Both the position numbers and the translations under genes were made by a program. This document shows, piece by piece, positions 7,763 to 16,475 of a stretch of 64,000 nt of DNA. This stretch comes from Acidobacteriota bacterium (lineage in GTDB: Bacteria > Aquificota > Aquificia > Aquificales > Aquificaceae). The stretch lies in assembly GCA_003696155.1 (NCBI GenBank), contig RFFP01000017.1:104202-168201 (forward strand), in the 5' to 3' direction. The first letter of the stretch is position 1. Each line of letters starts with the position of its first letter. The notes beneath the pieces are model-generated. The model had not been told where the DNA came from, made no database searches, and saw nothing but the letters and a program-made list of their open reading frames with translations.

Positions 7763-8848
7763 ATGGAAGTTATGAACCCTACAAGGATAAAAGTCTTTGG
7801 TATTGGGGGCGGGGGCTCCAATGCGGTAAACAGGATGTATTTGGACGGTATAGAGGGTGTTGACCTTTTTGTTATAAACACCGATGTACAACATCTCTCT
7901 TCCCTTGCTGTTCCCAACAAAATACAGATAGGTGAAAAGGTTACAAAGGGCCTTGGAGCTGGTGCCAAGCCGGAGGTGGGTGAGCAAGCTGCCCTTGAAG
8001 ATGTGGATAAGATGAGGGAAGTTCTCCGCAATACAGATATGCTCTTCCTGGCCGTTGGTTTGGGCGGTGGTACGGGAACGGGTGCTGCACCTGTGATAGC
8101 GGAGATCGCCAAGGACATGGGTATACTGACCGTGGCGGTTACCACAAAGCCCTTCAATTTTGAAGGTCCTAAGAGAATGAATGTGGCAAGCGAGGGATTG
8201 GAGAGATTGAAGGAGGTTGTGGATACTTACATAGTGGTTAACAACCAAAAGCTTGTGGAAATGGCCGATAGAAACTTCAGCATAAAGGATGCCTTTAGGA
8301 TGGTAGACGATGTTCTATCCAAGGCGGTACGGGGTATAACAAGTATAGTAGTAACTCCTGCCCTTATAAACGTGGATTTTGCAGACGTTAGGACAGTGAT
8401 GGAGAAGGGGGGCTTGGCCCTTATAGGATTGGGAGAGGGTAAGGGTGATGGAAAGAGGGATTACGCCATAGAGCAGGCTATATCAAGCCCCCTTCTGGAG
8501 GGTAACACCATACAGGGTTCAAGGAGGCTTCTTGTTACCCTGTGGATAAGTGAGGATATACCTTTCAGGGACGTGGAGGAAACCATAAGCAAGATAAGGG
8601 AATCTGCTCATGAGGATGCCCTTATAATCTTCGGTGCAGTCTTGGAGCAGGAAAAGGAAAGCTTTATGAGGGTTGCTGTCGTAGCTACCGACTTTGAGAA
8701 CGCTGTTTCTGCAAGCCAGCTAAAGGTAGTAAAGAGGCCAGAGTTTAAAGAGCCACTTAGAAAGGTTGTACCAGAGCCTATCATAGAGCCCATACAACCT
8801 GAGATTGAAGATATACCAGCGTACCTCAGGAGGAAGAAGAAGCTCTAA
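7763..8848 (+). CDS. ftsZ: Cell division GTPase FtsZ
   Basis: A 361-residue tubulin homologue that builds the cytokinetic ring. The tubulin signature GGGTGTG is at residues 101-107, the N-terminal GIGGGGSNAVNRM and the NTD loop are intact, and the T7 synergy loop NVDFADVRTVM is present. The C-terminal tail ends in IPAYLRRKKKL, close to the usual conserved peptide that binds FtsA. A strong ribosome site (AAAGGAGGTG) precedes the ATG, stronger than for ftsA, which fits the need for more FtsZ than FtsA. Confidence 0.98.
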   Translation: MEVMNPTRIKVFGIGGGGSNAVNRMYLDGIEGVDLFVINTDVQHLSSLAVPNKIQIGEKVTKGLGAGAKPEVGEQAALEDVDKMREVLRNTDMLFLAVGLGGGTGTGAAPVIAEIAKDMGILTVAVTTKPFNFEGPKRMNVASEGLERLKEVVDTYIVVNNQKLVEMADRNFSIKDAFRMVDDVLSKAVRGITSIVVTPALINVDFADVRTVMEKGGLALIGLGEGKGDGKRDYAIEQAISSPLLEGNTIQGSRRLLVTLWISEDIPFRDVEETISKIRESAHEDALIIFGAVLEQEKESFMRVAVVATDFENAVSASQLKVVKRPEFKEPLRKVVPEPIIEPIQPEIEDIPAYLRRKKKL

Positions 8849-8849
8849 C

Positions 8850-9113
8850 ATGAGGCTTTTAAAAACTAAGGGAGATAGGGCTATATCCTTTATAATGGGT
8901 CTTGCTTATGGCTATAGGAATGCCAACCTTGAACTTCATGTCAAAAAAATTGAAGATTTCTCCTATGAAGAGCACGAAAAGGATAGGGTTTATTACATAG
9001 ATAGAACGAGCGGAGAACTTCACGAATGCATCACGGATAAAACTACTCACATATGTGCGGTGAGAGAGGATAAAATCAGGGGTAAAGTTATGGTTTTTAT
9101 ATACAAAAATTAA
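8850..9113 (+). CDS. Unrecognised 87-residue protein after ftsZ
   Basis: I take the ATG at 8850, one base after the ftsZ stop. The longer track start reads through the ftsZ tail. An AGGAGG inside the last codons of ftsZ serves as its ribosome site. The protein is small and charged with an ISFIMGLAYGY hydrophobic patch, a probable mixed alpha/beta fold, and two cysteines in HECITDKTTHIC. No family is recognised. Coupling to ftsZ suggests a division-related or co-regulated role, but nothing in the sequence proves it. Confidence 0.6.
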   Translation: MRLLKTKGDRAISFIMGLAYGYRNANLELHVKKIEDFSYEEHEKDRVYYIDRTSGELHECITDKTTHICAVREDKIRGKVMVFIYKN

Positions 9114-9129
9114 AGTTAAATAAAATAAC

Positions 9130-9158
9130 TTGAATTAACACAACAAGAGAGCTACATT
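9130..9158 (+). promoter_or_regulatory. Promoter of the Cus-like operon
   Basis: TTGAAT (9130-9135) and TACATT (9153-9158) are separated by 17 bases, a good sigma-70 pair. The -10 ends only six bases before the ATG at 9165 and no Shine-Dalgarno is visible, so the transcript could be leaderless or nearly so. No obvious copper-responsive operator is recognised. Confidence 0.55.
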
Positions 9159-9164
9159 AATTCC

Positions 9165-10343
9165 ATGTTTCTTTTCTTACTTTTTATTTTGGTGCAAATA
9201 TCTGCAAGTTCTGAAATTGAAAAACTCATACTCTATGCCCTTGAAAACTCACCAAGGATAAAGGTTTATGAAAATCTAAAACGCTCTGTAAAACATAGAG
9301 AAAGCTACTCAAAAAACCTGCCCAACCCTTCCCTAGTTGTGGGCCTTAACAACCTTCCTCTAAACAGACCTTATCCCAGCAAGCTTGAGCCCATGAGCAG
9401 TCTGTCCTTTGGTATAGCCCAGATGTACGTACTTCCTATAAAGAGGGAAAAAGAAGCTGACGTATCAATTGCAGAGTTTTTGCTTCTCTCAAGCAGGGAA
9501 GAGCTACTCAAAAGGGAGCTTATAAGGGACATAAGGCTTAAGTATCTTGAATGGCTCTATACCTTTAAGGAGGAGGAGATCTTAAAAAGCATTTTGAAAG
9601 AGATAAGGTCTTTGGAGAAGATAACGGAGGAAAACTACCGATTTGGGAAAGCAACCCTCTCAGACCTTCTTTCTATAAAGGCAGAGGTTATAAGGGTTGA
9701 GAGGGAGATAAGGGCGCTTCAAGAGGAGAGAAGGCTGATGAAGGAAGAGCTTTATTACCTTATAGGTGGGAGTGTTGAGCTAAAAGGAGAGGATTTTAAG
9801 GTGCAAGATGTGGACCTTGAAAGTCTCAAGCCAGAGCTCAGCCCCTATCTAAAGGTTCTGAAGGATGAGATGGAAAGGGTTTTAAAGGAGGTTGAAAGGG
9901 CAAAGGTTGAATACCTACCAGATTTTGAGTTTATGGCTGAATACATGATAAGACCAGGTCTGGACAACATGTTTAGCTTAAGGCTCAGCATGAGCCTGCC
10001 CATAAGGAGGTCAAGAAGGGAAGACCTTATGGTTCTTGAAAAGCTTGAAGAGCTGAGGGCAAAGGAGAAAGAGCTGGAAAATATGATCCTTGAAGTAAGG
10101 AGAAGTATAAACTCTTTGAAGGTTGAAAAAAGCAAAAACCTTGAACTTATGGGGCTTACAAAGAGCCTTCTGGAAGAGAGGGAAAGGGAGCTTAAAGCTA
10201 TGGAAGCCTATTACCGCTTTGGAAGAGTAGACTTTAGGGACTTGCTAAGGCTTCAAAGAGAGCTCTGGGAACTAAGGATGGAGCTCCTAAGGCTGGAGCT
10301 GGAGCTGAAAAAGATTAACTTAAGGGCAGAGGTATTCTTATGA
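9165..10343 (+). CDS. Outer-membrane efflux channel, CusC/TolC type
   Basis: A 392-residue TolC-family protein with a signal peptide (about residues 1-17, ending SAS). It shows the tandem long-helix pattern of the family: charged heptads around residues 60-220 and again from 270 to the C-terminus, with paired LSDLLSIKAEV and FRDLLRLQREL segments marking the two halves. The family forms the trimeric channel of RND pumps across the outer membrane. It is shorter than E. coli CusC. It overlaps the periplasmic adaptor gene by 4 nt and begins a copper-type operon. Confidence 0.85.
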   Translation: MFLFLLFILVQISASSEIEKLILYALENSPRIKVYENLKRSVKHRESYSKNLPNPSLVVGLNNLPLNRPYPSKLEPMSSLSFGIAQMYVLPIKREKEADVSIAEFLLLSSREELLKRELIRDIRLKYLEWLYTFKEEEILKSILKEIRSLEKITEENYRFGKATLSDLLSIKAEVIRVEREIRALQEERRLMKEELYYLIGGSVELKGEDFKVQDVDLESLKPELSPYLKVLKDEMERVLKEVERAKVEYLPDFEFMAEYMIRPGLDNMFSLRLSMSLPIRRSRREDLMVLEKLEELRAKEKELENMILEVRRSINSLKVEKSKNLELMGLTKSLLEERERELKAMEAYYRFGRVDFRDLLRLQRELWELRMELLRLELELKKINLRAEVFL

Positions 10344-11689
10344 AAAGACTTGTCGTATTAATCTTAGCCGTTCTTTTTATCGTGCTTACCGTAGGGGTGC
10401 TTTTCTTCTTAAGAGATAAAAAAGATGCCTCAGAAGTACCCTACGGCTATAAGCTCCTTCTAACTTTGGATGGGGGTCTAAGTCTTTACTCCCAAGATGG
10501 AAGATTAAAGGTGGGTAAGAACAGCATATACGTAGTACTAAAGCCAGAGGCTGAGCTAAGAAGCCTTTACTTTTACATGCCCCCCATGCCGGGTATGGGG
10601 GAAATGAGAGAGGACGCTCTTTTGAAGAAGGTCAGAAAGGGCATCTATGAAGGGGTTGTGAACCTGAGCATGGCCGGCTCTTGGCAAGTCATAGCGGACA
10701 TAGAGGGAAAAATAATTAAAAGAGACCTCTCCATACCCTTTGAAGGTGAAAAGCCTAAAGAAAAGAGAAGCGAAGGTATAAGCTTAGACTATGAAAAGCT
10801 CCAGCTTATAGGTGTTCAGGTGGAGGAGGTGAAAAGGCAGGAGCTTGTGCTCGGCTTTAACGCAGTTGGTTACGTTTCCTACGACCTTTCGAGAACCTAT
10901 GAAGTAAGCTTTCCCTCCGATGTATGGGTTCTTGATACCTTTGGAAGGTTTGAGGGCGAAGTAATTTCAAAGGGAAAACCCATTATGAAGGTGCTGAGTC
11001 CAGAAGTGGAGATAGCAAGGGAGGAGCTAAGAATTGCAAGGGAAATAGGAAAGCAGGAGCTTGAAAAGGCTGTATTGGAAAAGCTCTCCTACTTTAGAGT
11101 TGGGGAGGTTATCAGCTCTCCCCATGGGGGTGTTATCCTTGAAAGAAGAGTCTCACCTGGTAGCTTTCTTAAGGCTGGCGACGTGGCCTACAAAATTGCA
11201 GACTTTTCCAAAATTTGGGTCATAGGGGAAGTTCCTCAAGAGTACGGCAGCCATGTAAGCAAGGGAACGAGAGTGCTAGTAAAACCTGTGGGTTCTTCAG
11301 AAGAGTATATTGGAAAGGTTGACTACATCTTTCCAGAGGCCGATAGGTCCGCAAGGACAGTGAGGGTAAGGATAAGTCTACCTAACAAAAATTTAAAGAT
11401 AAACCAGCTTGTAGACCTTTACTTTGAAAAACCTATAGGTGAGGTACTCGCCGTGCCGGAAAGCGCTGTGGTTGATACAGGAAGGAGGCAGGTGGTATTC
11501 GTAGAGGTGGAAAGGGGGTATTACTTGCCTAAGATTGTAAAGCTTGGGCGTAGGACAGAGGGCTACTACGAGGTGCTTGAAGGCCTCAAAGAGGGCGATA
11601 GGATAGTTATAAAAGGCACCTTTCTCCTTGACTCTGAGGCAAGGTTAAAGGGTATATATGGAGAAGGGATAAGAGCCCATGAGCACTAA
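10340..11689 (+). CDS. CusB-like periplasmic adaptor with N-terminal YtkA-like domain
   Basis: A 449-residue membrane fusion protein. It begins with one membrane helix (residues 4-25), then a beta-domain of about 110 residues with [10 protein letters not shown], the methionine-rich motif of YtkA-like domains, and continues with adaptor parts: a barrel-sandwich start near residue 190, a short hairpin, [18 protein letters not shown], and the beta-barrel with [12 protein letters not shown]. Adaptors link the inner pump to the channel and, in CusB, bind Cu(I)/Ag(I) with methionines. The fused domain may supply that metal site. This is inference from the motif. Confidence 0.82.
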   Translation: MKRLVVLILAVLFIVLTVGVLFFLRDKKDASEVPYGYKLLLTLDGGLSLYSQDGRLKVGKNSIYVVLKPEAELRSLYFYMPPMPGMGEMREDALLKKVRKGIYEGVVNLSMAGSWQVIADIEGKIIKRDLSIPFEGEKPKEKRSEGISLDYEKLQLIGVQVEEVKRQELVLGFNAVGYVSYDLSRTYEVSFPSDVWVLDTFGRFEGEVISKGKPIMKVLSPEVEIAREELRIAREIGKQELEKAVLEKLSYFRVGEVISSPHGGVILERRVSPGSFLKAGDVAYKIADFSKIWVIGEVPQEYGSHVSKGTRVLVKPVGSSEEYIGKVDYIFPEADRSARTVRVRISLPNKNLKINQLVDLYFEKPIGEVLAVPESAVVDTGRRQVVFVEVERGYYLPKIVKLGRRTEGYYEVLEGLKEGDRIVIKGTFLLDSEARLKGIYGEGIRAHEH

Positions 11690-12119
11690 AGAGTGGGAAG
11701 AGTTTTCAGAGCTTATAAAGTTTACCCTTATGGGATACGTGGGTGGTCTTTCCCTCGGTATGACCCTTGACCACCTTGGCTATCAGAAAAGTGCCTTGGG
11801 TCAGTGGGCCGTGCGTACCATCTTCTATGCTCTTAGCGACCAGACGGGTGCAAGCCTTTTAGGCTTGATGTACATGACAAGGAGAGAAGGGAGCTTTAAA
11901 AAAGGCCTTAGGGCCTATCTGAAAAGCCCAGTTATGCTTACAAGCCTTGGGATTGTGCTCCTTGTTCCCCTTGGGCTTTTATTTGCCAGGGTTTTAGGCT
12001 TGAGCCCAACCACTCAACTTTACACTGCCCTCGAAACAGTGGCAGCGAACCTCTGTTGGCTTCCACCCTTGGCAGGATTTTTAGTTGAAAAAAATCAAGG
12101 TAAAGGAGGTTCACCATGA
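11679..12119 (+). CDS. Unrecognised membrane protein in the Cus-like operon
   Basis: A 146-residue protein with about three hydrophobic segments (near residues 15-35, 82-105 and 112-130) and [17 protein letters not shown] between the first two. No family is recognised. It overlaps the adaptor gene by 11 nt and the DUF411 gene by 4 nt, and has its own GAGAAGGGATAAGAG-like ribosome region. Its conserved place between adaptor and metal-binding genes suggests a role in copper handling, but there are no clear metal motifs apart from scattered methionines. Confidence 0.6.
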   Translation: MSTKEWEEFSELIKFTLMGYVGGLSLGMTLDHLGYQKSALGQWAVRTIFYALSDQTGASLLGLMYMTRREGSFKKGLRAYLKSPVMLTSLGIVLLVPLGLLFARVLGLSPTTQLYTALETVAANLCWLPPLAGFLVEKNQGKGGSP

Positions 12120-12514
12120 GAAGGTTTTTAGCTCTAATCGTGCTCCATGTTTCTGCTTTTGGGAGTGAGATAATAGCTTATTACACGCCAACATGTGGTT
12201 GCTGTAGCTCCTACTTTTCAAAGCTTGAGAAGAAGGGAATTAAGGTTCAGAGGGTAAAGCTCTCTCCAGAAGAGCTAGGCAGGATGAAGCTTAAAATGGG
12301 AATACCCCCTCAGCTTACTTCCTGCCATACCATGATTTATGAAAACAGGTTTATAGAGGGGCATGTGCCTCCGGAGGGTGTGATTAGGGTATTGAAGGAC
12401 AAGAGTATAAGGGGTGTTGCAAGCCTTCATGGAAAGGTAAGCGGTCTTGGTGGCTTTGAAAGCAGCTACTTTGTAGTAAACAAGGATAACTCTTTCAAGG
12501 AGGTAAAACCATGA
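12116..12514 (+). CDS. DUF411 family periplasmic metal-binding protein
   Basis: A 132-residue exported protein. It has a signal peptide (about 1-17) and the DUF411 pattern: [12 protein letters not shown] with a CxxC-type thiol pair, [23 protein letters not shown] in the middle, and a [12 protein letters not shown] end. DUF411 proteins are regularly linked to copper resistance operons and look like thioredoxin-fold metal-binding proteins. It overlaps both neighbours by 4 nt and has an AAAGGAGG ribosome site. Whether it acts as chaperone or redox protein is not established here. Confidence 0.85.
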   Translation: MRRFLALIVLHVSAFGSEIIAYYTPTCGCCSSYFSKLEKKGIKVQRVKLSPEELGRMKLKMGIPPQLTSCHTMIYENRFIEGHVPPEGVIRVLKDKSIRGVASLHGKVSGLGGFESSYFVVNKDNSFKEVKP

Positions 12515-12954
12515 GAACCCTTCTTATACTGTTTATAGGTTTTTCCCTAGCCTTTTCCCAACCAAAGGAGCCGCCTAAAGGAGAAAGGTGCGTAATATGT
12601 GGTATGGATGTAAACATAGACCCGAGGTTAACCTCACAGGCGAAGCTAAGGGACGGCTCTTACAGGTATGCAGAGTCACCCAAGCACATTGTACAGTTCT
12701 ATCTTGATAACAAGGATAAGGTTTCAGAACTTTGGGTAAGGGATTACCAAAGCGGTAAAGGGATAGACGCAAGAAGAGCCTTTTACGTCCCTATAAAGGA
12801 TGGACCCATGGGACCAGACCTTGCAGCCTTTAGAAGTAATTTAGAAGCTCAAAGGTTTGCGAAGACGGAGAGGGCAGCAAAGGAGAAGGTTTACAGGTTT
12901 ATGGATATAAATAAGGAGCTTCTCCAGCGTTTGGAGAAGGGACAGATACATTAA
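12511..12954 (+). CDS. NosL family copper chaperone-like protein
   Basis: A 147-residue NosL-family protein with a signal peptide ending near FSQP. The typical CVICGMDVN segment contains a cysteine and a methionine used as a Cu(I) site in the family, and YAESPKHIVQFYL and the final MDINKELLQRL complete the match. NosL proteins deliver copper to nitrous oxide reductase; no nos genes are in the window. Within this operon a periplasmic copper-carrying role alongside the efflux pump is more likely. It may be a lipoprotein in other species, but no clear lipobox is seen. Confidence 0.85.
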   Translation: MRTLLILFIGFSLAFSQPKEPPKGERCVICGMDVNIDPRLTSQAKLRDGSYRYAESPKHIVQFYLDNKDKVSELWVRDYQSGKGIDARRAFYVPIKDGPMGPDLAAFRSNLEAQRFAKTERAAKEKVYRFMDINKELLQRLEKGQIH

Positions 12955-12968
12955 AGGAGGTGAAGGTC

Positions 12969-13100
12969 ATGATGTGGTGGGATATGACGCGTTGGAACAT
13001 GCACAGTATGGGTTGGAGCATGGGACTCCTGTACATACTTATGCCAATGTTTCTAATCTTTGGAATAGCTGCCTTTATTAAATACCTGCTCAAAGGCTAG
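12969..13100 (+). CDS. 43-residue Met/Trp/His-rich small membrane protein
   Basis: Not in the ORF track. A strong ribosome site (AAAGGAGGTG) precedes the ATG at 12969, and the frame ends seven bases before cusA. The N-terminal half carries methionines, tryptophans and a histidine (MMWWDM, WNMHSMGW), and the second half is a single hydrophobic helix followed by KYLLKG. This composition suits Cu(I)/Ag(I) contact on one side of the inner membrane. It could act as a CusF-like metal donor or as a small pump subunit. The family is not recognised; that it is a gene is well supported by the ribosome site and spacing. Confidence 0.75.
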   Translation: MMWWDMTRWNMHSMGWSMGLLYILMPMFLIFGIAAFIKYLLKG

Positions 13101-13107
13101 CTTTCCC

Positions 13108-16100
13108 ATGGTTACCCTTATAAAGGGCCTTATTAAGTATAGGCTTGTAGTACTGCTTTTTATGCTCTTTATCCTGATATACGGCTTTTACTCCTTGAAA
13201 AAGGTGCCCATAGACGCCCTTCCGGACCTCACCGATACGCAGGTGATTATATACTCTGAGTGGCCAGGCCAGGTTCCACAGGTGATAGAAAACCAACTCA
13301 CCTACCCCCTCCTTTCCACCATGTTAGGTCTTCCAAAGGTTAAAACGGTAAGGGGCTACTCGGTGCCCAACTACTCCCTGGTCTATGTAATCTTTGAAGA
13401 TGGCACGGACCTTTACTGGGCACGTTCCAGAGTGCTTGAAAAGCTATCCTCCGTTAGAAGTCAGCTACCCTCTCAAGCCAGTGTGGGGCTTGGACCTGAT
13501 GCCACCGGTGTGGGATGGGTATACCAATATGCCCTATATTCGGAAAAGAGGAGTCTGGATGAGCTATGGAGGCTCCAGAACTTTTACATAAGGTATGCTT
13601 TACTCTCCGTTCCAAATGTATCCGAGGTGGCGTCTGTGGGGGGCTTTGAAAAGGAGTACAGGCTGCTTATAAGACCCGAACACCTTGCACATCACGGAAT
13701 TTCCCTAGAGGATGTGGCAAGGGCTATAAGGGGTTCAAACGTTGAAAGGGGTGGAAAGTACGTGGAGATAAACGGTAGAGAATTTCTCATAAGGGCGGTG
13801 GGCTACGTGAGGGAAAAGGAGGAGATAGAGCAGGCCATAGTAAAGGAGGTTAATGGGATTCCCATAAGGGTTAGGGACCTGGGCAGGGTAGTAGAGACAC
13901 CAGCGCTGAGAATGGGCACCGCAGACCTAAACGGCCTTGGCAATACAGTGGGTGGTATAGTGATTATGCGCTTTGGTGCAGATGCCTACAGCACTATAAA
14001 AGATGTAAAGAAAAAGCTTGAGGAGATAGAAAAGGGCCTTCCCGAGGATGTAAAGATAGTGCAGGTTTATGACAGGTCAGAGCTTATAGAAAGAGCTATA
14101 AAACATCTGTGGAAGGTGCTTTTGGAAGAGTCTTTTATAGTTCTCTTGGTTGTGGGCCTGTTCCTTCTTAGCTTGGGGCTTAGCTTGTCTGTAGTTATTT
14201 TTCTTGTCCTTTCCCTTCTGGGTACCTTTATTCTGATGAGCCATTGGGGCGTGAATTCTAACATCATGTCCCTTGGCGGTATTGCCATAGCTATAGGCAC
14301 TATGGTGGATGCGGGTATAGTCCTTGTGGAGGCTTTTAGCAGGAAAAGGGAGGAGGGGAAAGAGTTAACGGAAGCCATAGCTGAGGCAACCTCGGAGGTA
14401 GGAAGGCCCATATTCTTTGCCCTTTTGGTTGTAGCCCTTTCCTTCGTTCCCATGCTCGTCTTAAAGGGTCAGGCAGGAAGGCTCTTTGAGCCTCTGGTTC
14501 TAACAAAGACCTATGCCATGGTTGTTGCGTCCATCATTTCCGTAGTCTTCTTCCCAGTCCTTCTTTATTACCTTGGCAGAGGTAAAGTACTGAGGGAAGA
14601 AAAAAACCCAATGGTAAGCCTTCTTATAAGGCTCTATGCACCCATCTTTTATCTTTCTTTGAGGTTAAGGCATGCTATACTTCTGCTTGCCCTTCTTTCC
14701 ATACCCGCAACCTATGTCCTTTATAAAAGCTTAGGAAGGGAATATATGCCAGACCTAAGGGAGGGTAGCCTTCTTTATATGCCAGTAACAGCACCGGGCA
14801 TATCCCTTCAGGAGGTTCAAAAGCTTCTCACCCTTCAGGACAGGATAATAAAGGGCTTTCCAGAGGTGGAAAGCGTCTTTGGGAAGGCTGGCAGGGCAAA
14901 CACACCAACCGACCCAGCCCCCCTTTCCATGATAGAGACCACCATTATCCTAAAGCCCGAAAGCCAATGGCGTGAGGGTATGACCCATGAAAAGCTCCTT
15001 TCTGAACTGGACAGGGCTCTGCAGGTGCCTGGCGTTGTCAACAGTTGGACCATGCCCATAAAGGGAAGGATAGATATGATAAGCACGGGCATAAGGACAC
15101 CCTTAGGTATTAAGGTATTTGGAAAAGATATAGAAGAGCTTTCAGAGCTTGTACTGGAGATTGAAAGTGCCCTTTCTGGTATGGAGGGAATTATAAGCCT
15201 GTATGGGGAGAGGTTAACGGGTGCAACCTATATGGAGGTCATACCAAAGAGGGAAAGACTTTCCTTATATGGTCTCTCCTTTGAAGAGCTCACCTCAACC
15301 GTGGATATGCTCCTTGCCAACACCCCCCTTTCCCTTTTCCTCTCGGATAGGGAAAGATACAGCATAACCTTAGGCGTTCCCTTGGACTATAGGGAGAGAC
15401 TGGAAAGCCTTTTACTTCCCGTTGGAGATAGGCTCGTACCCCTCGGCTCGGTGGCAGAGATAATAAGGAAAGAGAGCCCCATGGAGATAAAGTCTGAAAA
15501 TGGTATGCTTGTAGCCTACCTGTACATAACACCAAAGCCCGGAGCTGATATAGAGAAAATCAAGCAAGAGGGCGACAGAAAAATAAGAGAAAGGGTAAGC
15601 CTTCCACAGGGTTATTACTACCAGTGGAGTGGTCAATTTGAATACTGGCAAAGGGCAATGGAGGACCTAAAGATAATAATCCCCCTTGTCATACTTGGTA
15701 TAGTAGTCCTGGTCTACCTAAGCCTTAACAGAGTATTTGAAACCTTTTTAGTTCTATTTACTTTGCCTTCCTCTTTACTTGGTGGCTTTTTATTTATGTA
15801 TCTCTTTGACTATAAACTCTCAGTGGCATCCATAGCTGGCTTTCTTGCCCTTTTGGGTATAGCGGCAGAGATGGGTATAGTTATGGTCGTCTATATCATG
15901 ATGTCCCTTGAAAGGTATAAGGGGGGAAACTTTGAGGAAGCACTTTACGAGGGAGCGGTTAAAAGGATAAGGCCCAAGAGCATGACCATGTTCACAGTAG
16001 TTGTAGGCCTCTTACCCGCCATATACCTTCAGGGAACGGGTTCGGAGGTTATATCAAGAATAGCCCTGCCCATGCTGGGGGGAGTAATATCTTCCTTTCT

Positions 16101-16167
16101 GACGGCCCTTTTGGTGATACCAGCCCTTTACTACGTGTGGCTAAGTAGGAATAGGGTATATTTATAA
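13108..16167 (+). CDS. CusA-like heavy-metal RND efflux pump
   Basis: A 1019-residue inner-membrane RND transporter. The N-terminal helix is followed by DALPDLTDTQVIIYSEWPGQVPQ, and the mid-membrane MSLGGIAIAIGTMVDAGIVLVEAF carries the proton-relay acidic residue. The periplasmic loop has SWTMPIKGRIDMISTGIRTPLG, the segment that distinguishes Cu/Ag-type CusA from Czc-type pumps. It uses proton entry to expel metal through the adaptor and channel encoded upstream. It is separated from its CusB and CusC partners by four small genes, an uncommon order. Substrate Cu(I)/Ag(I) is inferred from the motif and neighbours. Confidence 0.92.
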   Translation: MVTLIKGLIKYRLVVLLFMLFILIYGFYSLKKVPIDALPDLTDTQVIIYSEWPGQVPQVIENQLTYPLLSTMLGLPKVKTVRGYSVPNYSLVYVIFEDGTDLYWARSRVLEKLSSVRSQLPSQASVGLGPDATGVGWVYQYALYSEKRSLDELWRLQNFYIRYALLSVPNVSEVASVGGFEKEYRLLIRPEHLAHHGISLEDVARAIRGSNVERGGKYVEINGREFLIRAVGYVREKEEIEQAIVKEVNGIPIRVRDLGRVVETPALRMGTADLNGLGNTVGGIVIMRFGADAYSTIKDVKKKLEEIEKGLPEDVKIVQVYDRSELIERAIKHLWKVLLEESFIVLLVVGLFLLSLGLSLSVVIFLVLSLLGTFILMSHWGVNSNIMSLGGIAIAIGTMVDAGIVLVEAFSRKREEGKELTEAIAEATSEVGRPIFFALLVVALSFVPMLVLKGQAGRLFEPLVLTKTYAMVVASIISVVFFPVLLYYLGRGKVLREEKNPMVSLLIRLYAPIFYLSLRLRHAILLLALLSIPATYVLYKSLGREYMPDLREGSLLYMPVTAPGISLQEVQKLLTLQDRIIKGFPEVESVFGKAGRANTPTDPAPLSMIETTIILKPESQWREGMTHEKLLSELDRALQVPGVVNSWTMPIKGRIDMISTGIRTPLGIKVFGKDIEELSELVLEIESALSGMEGIISLYGERLTGATYMEVIPKRERLSLYGLSFEELTSTVDMLLANTPLSLFLSDRERYSITLGVPLDYRERLESLLLPVGDRLVPLGSVAEIIRKESPMEIKSENGMLVAYLYITPKPGADIEKIKQEGDRKIRERVSLPQGYYYQWSGQFEYWQRAMEDLKIIIPLVILGIVVLVYLSLNRVFETFLVLFTLPSSLLGGFLFMYLFDYKLSVASIAGFLALLGIAAEMGIVMVVYIMMSLERYKGGNFEEALYEGAVKRIRPKSMTMFTVVVGLLPAIYLQGTGSEVISRIALPMLGGVISSFLTALLVIPALYYVWLSRNRVYL

Positions 16168-16169
16168 GC

Positions 16170-16475
16170 ATGGAGTTTCCCGAACTTATAGTTATACTGG
16201 CGGTTGCCTTCATCTTCCTTGGGCCGGAAAGGATGATGGAGGTGGCCACCAAGCTTGGTGAGTTTGCAAGGAAGATTAGAGAAACCTGGGATGAGCTCAG
16301 ATATCAGATGTATCTGGAGAATGTTAACAGAAAGATAGATGAGGAATCTAAGAGTATAAGCTACGAGGAAGCTATAACTTTAGAAGAGGAGGCAAAGAAG
16401 GAAGATGACCAATCAGGACCTTCCCAGGATGCCCTTGACGGAGCATCTGAGGGAACTAAGAAACAGGCTGATTAA
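16170..16475 (+). CDS. Sec-independent translocase TatA/TatB-type protein
   Basis: A 101-residue TatA/B protein: an N-terminal membrane helix (FPELIVILAVAFIFLGPERM), the hinge glycine-proline, then an amphipathic helix ATKLGEFARKIRE and a charged tail. TatA forms the pore and TatB the receptor for folded twin-arginine substrates. The acidic, longer tail leans towards TatB but one protein may do both jobs. It starts two bases after cusA and overlaps tatC by 71 nt. Confidence 0.82.
   Translation: MEFPELIVILAVAFIFLGPERMMEVATKLGEFARKIRETWDELRYQMYLENVNRKIDEESKSISYEEAITLEEEAKKEDDQSGPSQDALDGASEGTKKQAD

Noticed and set aside
12511-12954. NosL as evidence for denitrification here
   Set aside because: No nosZ or other nos genes occur in the window, and the setting is a copper efflux operon.
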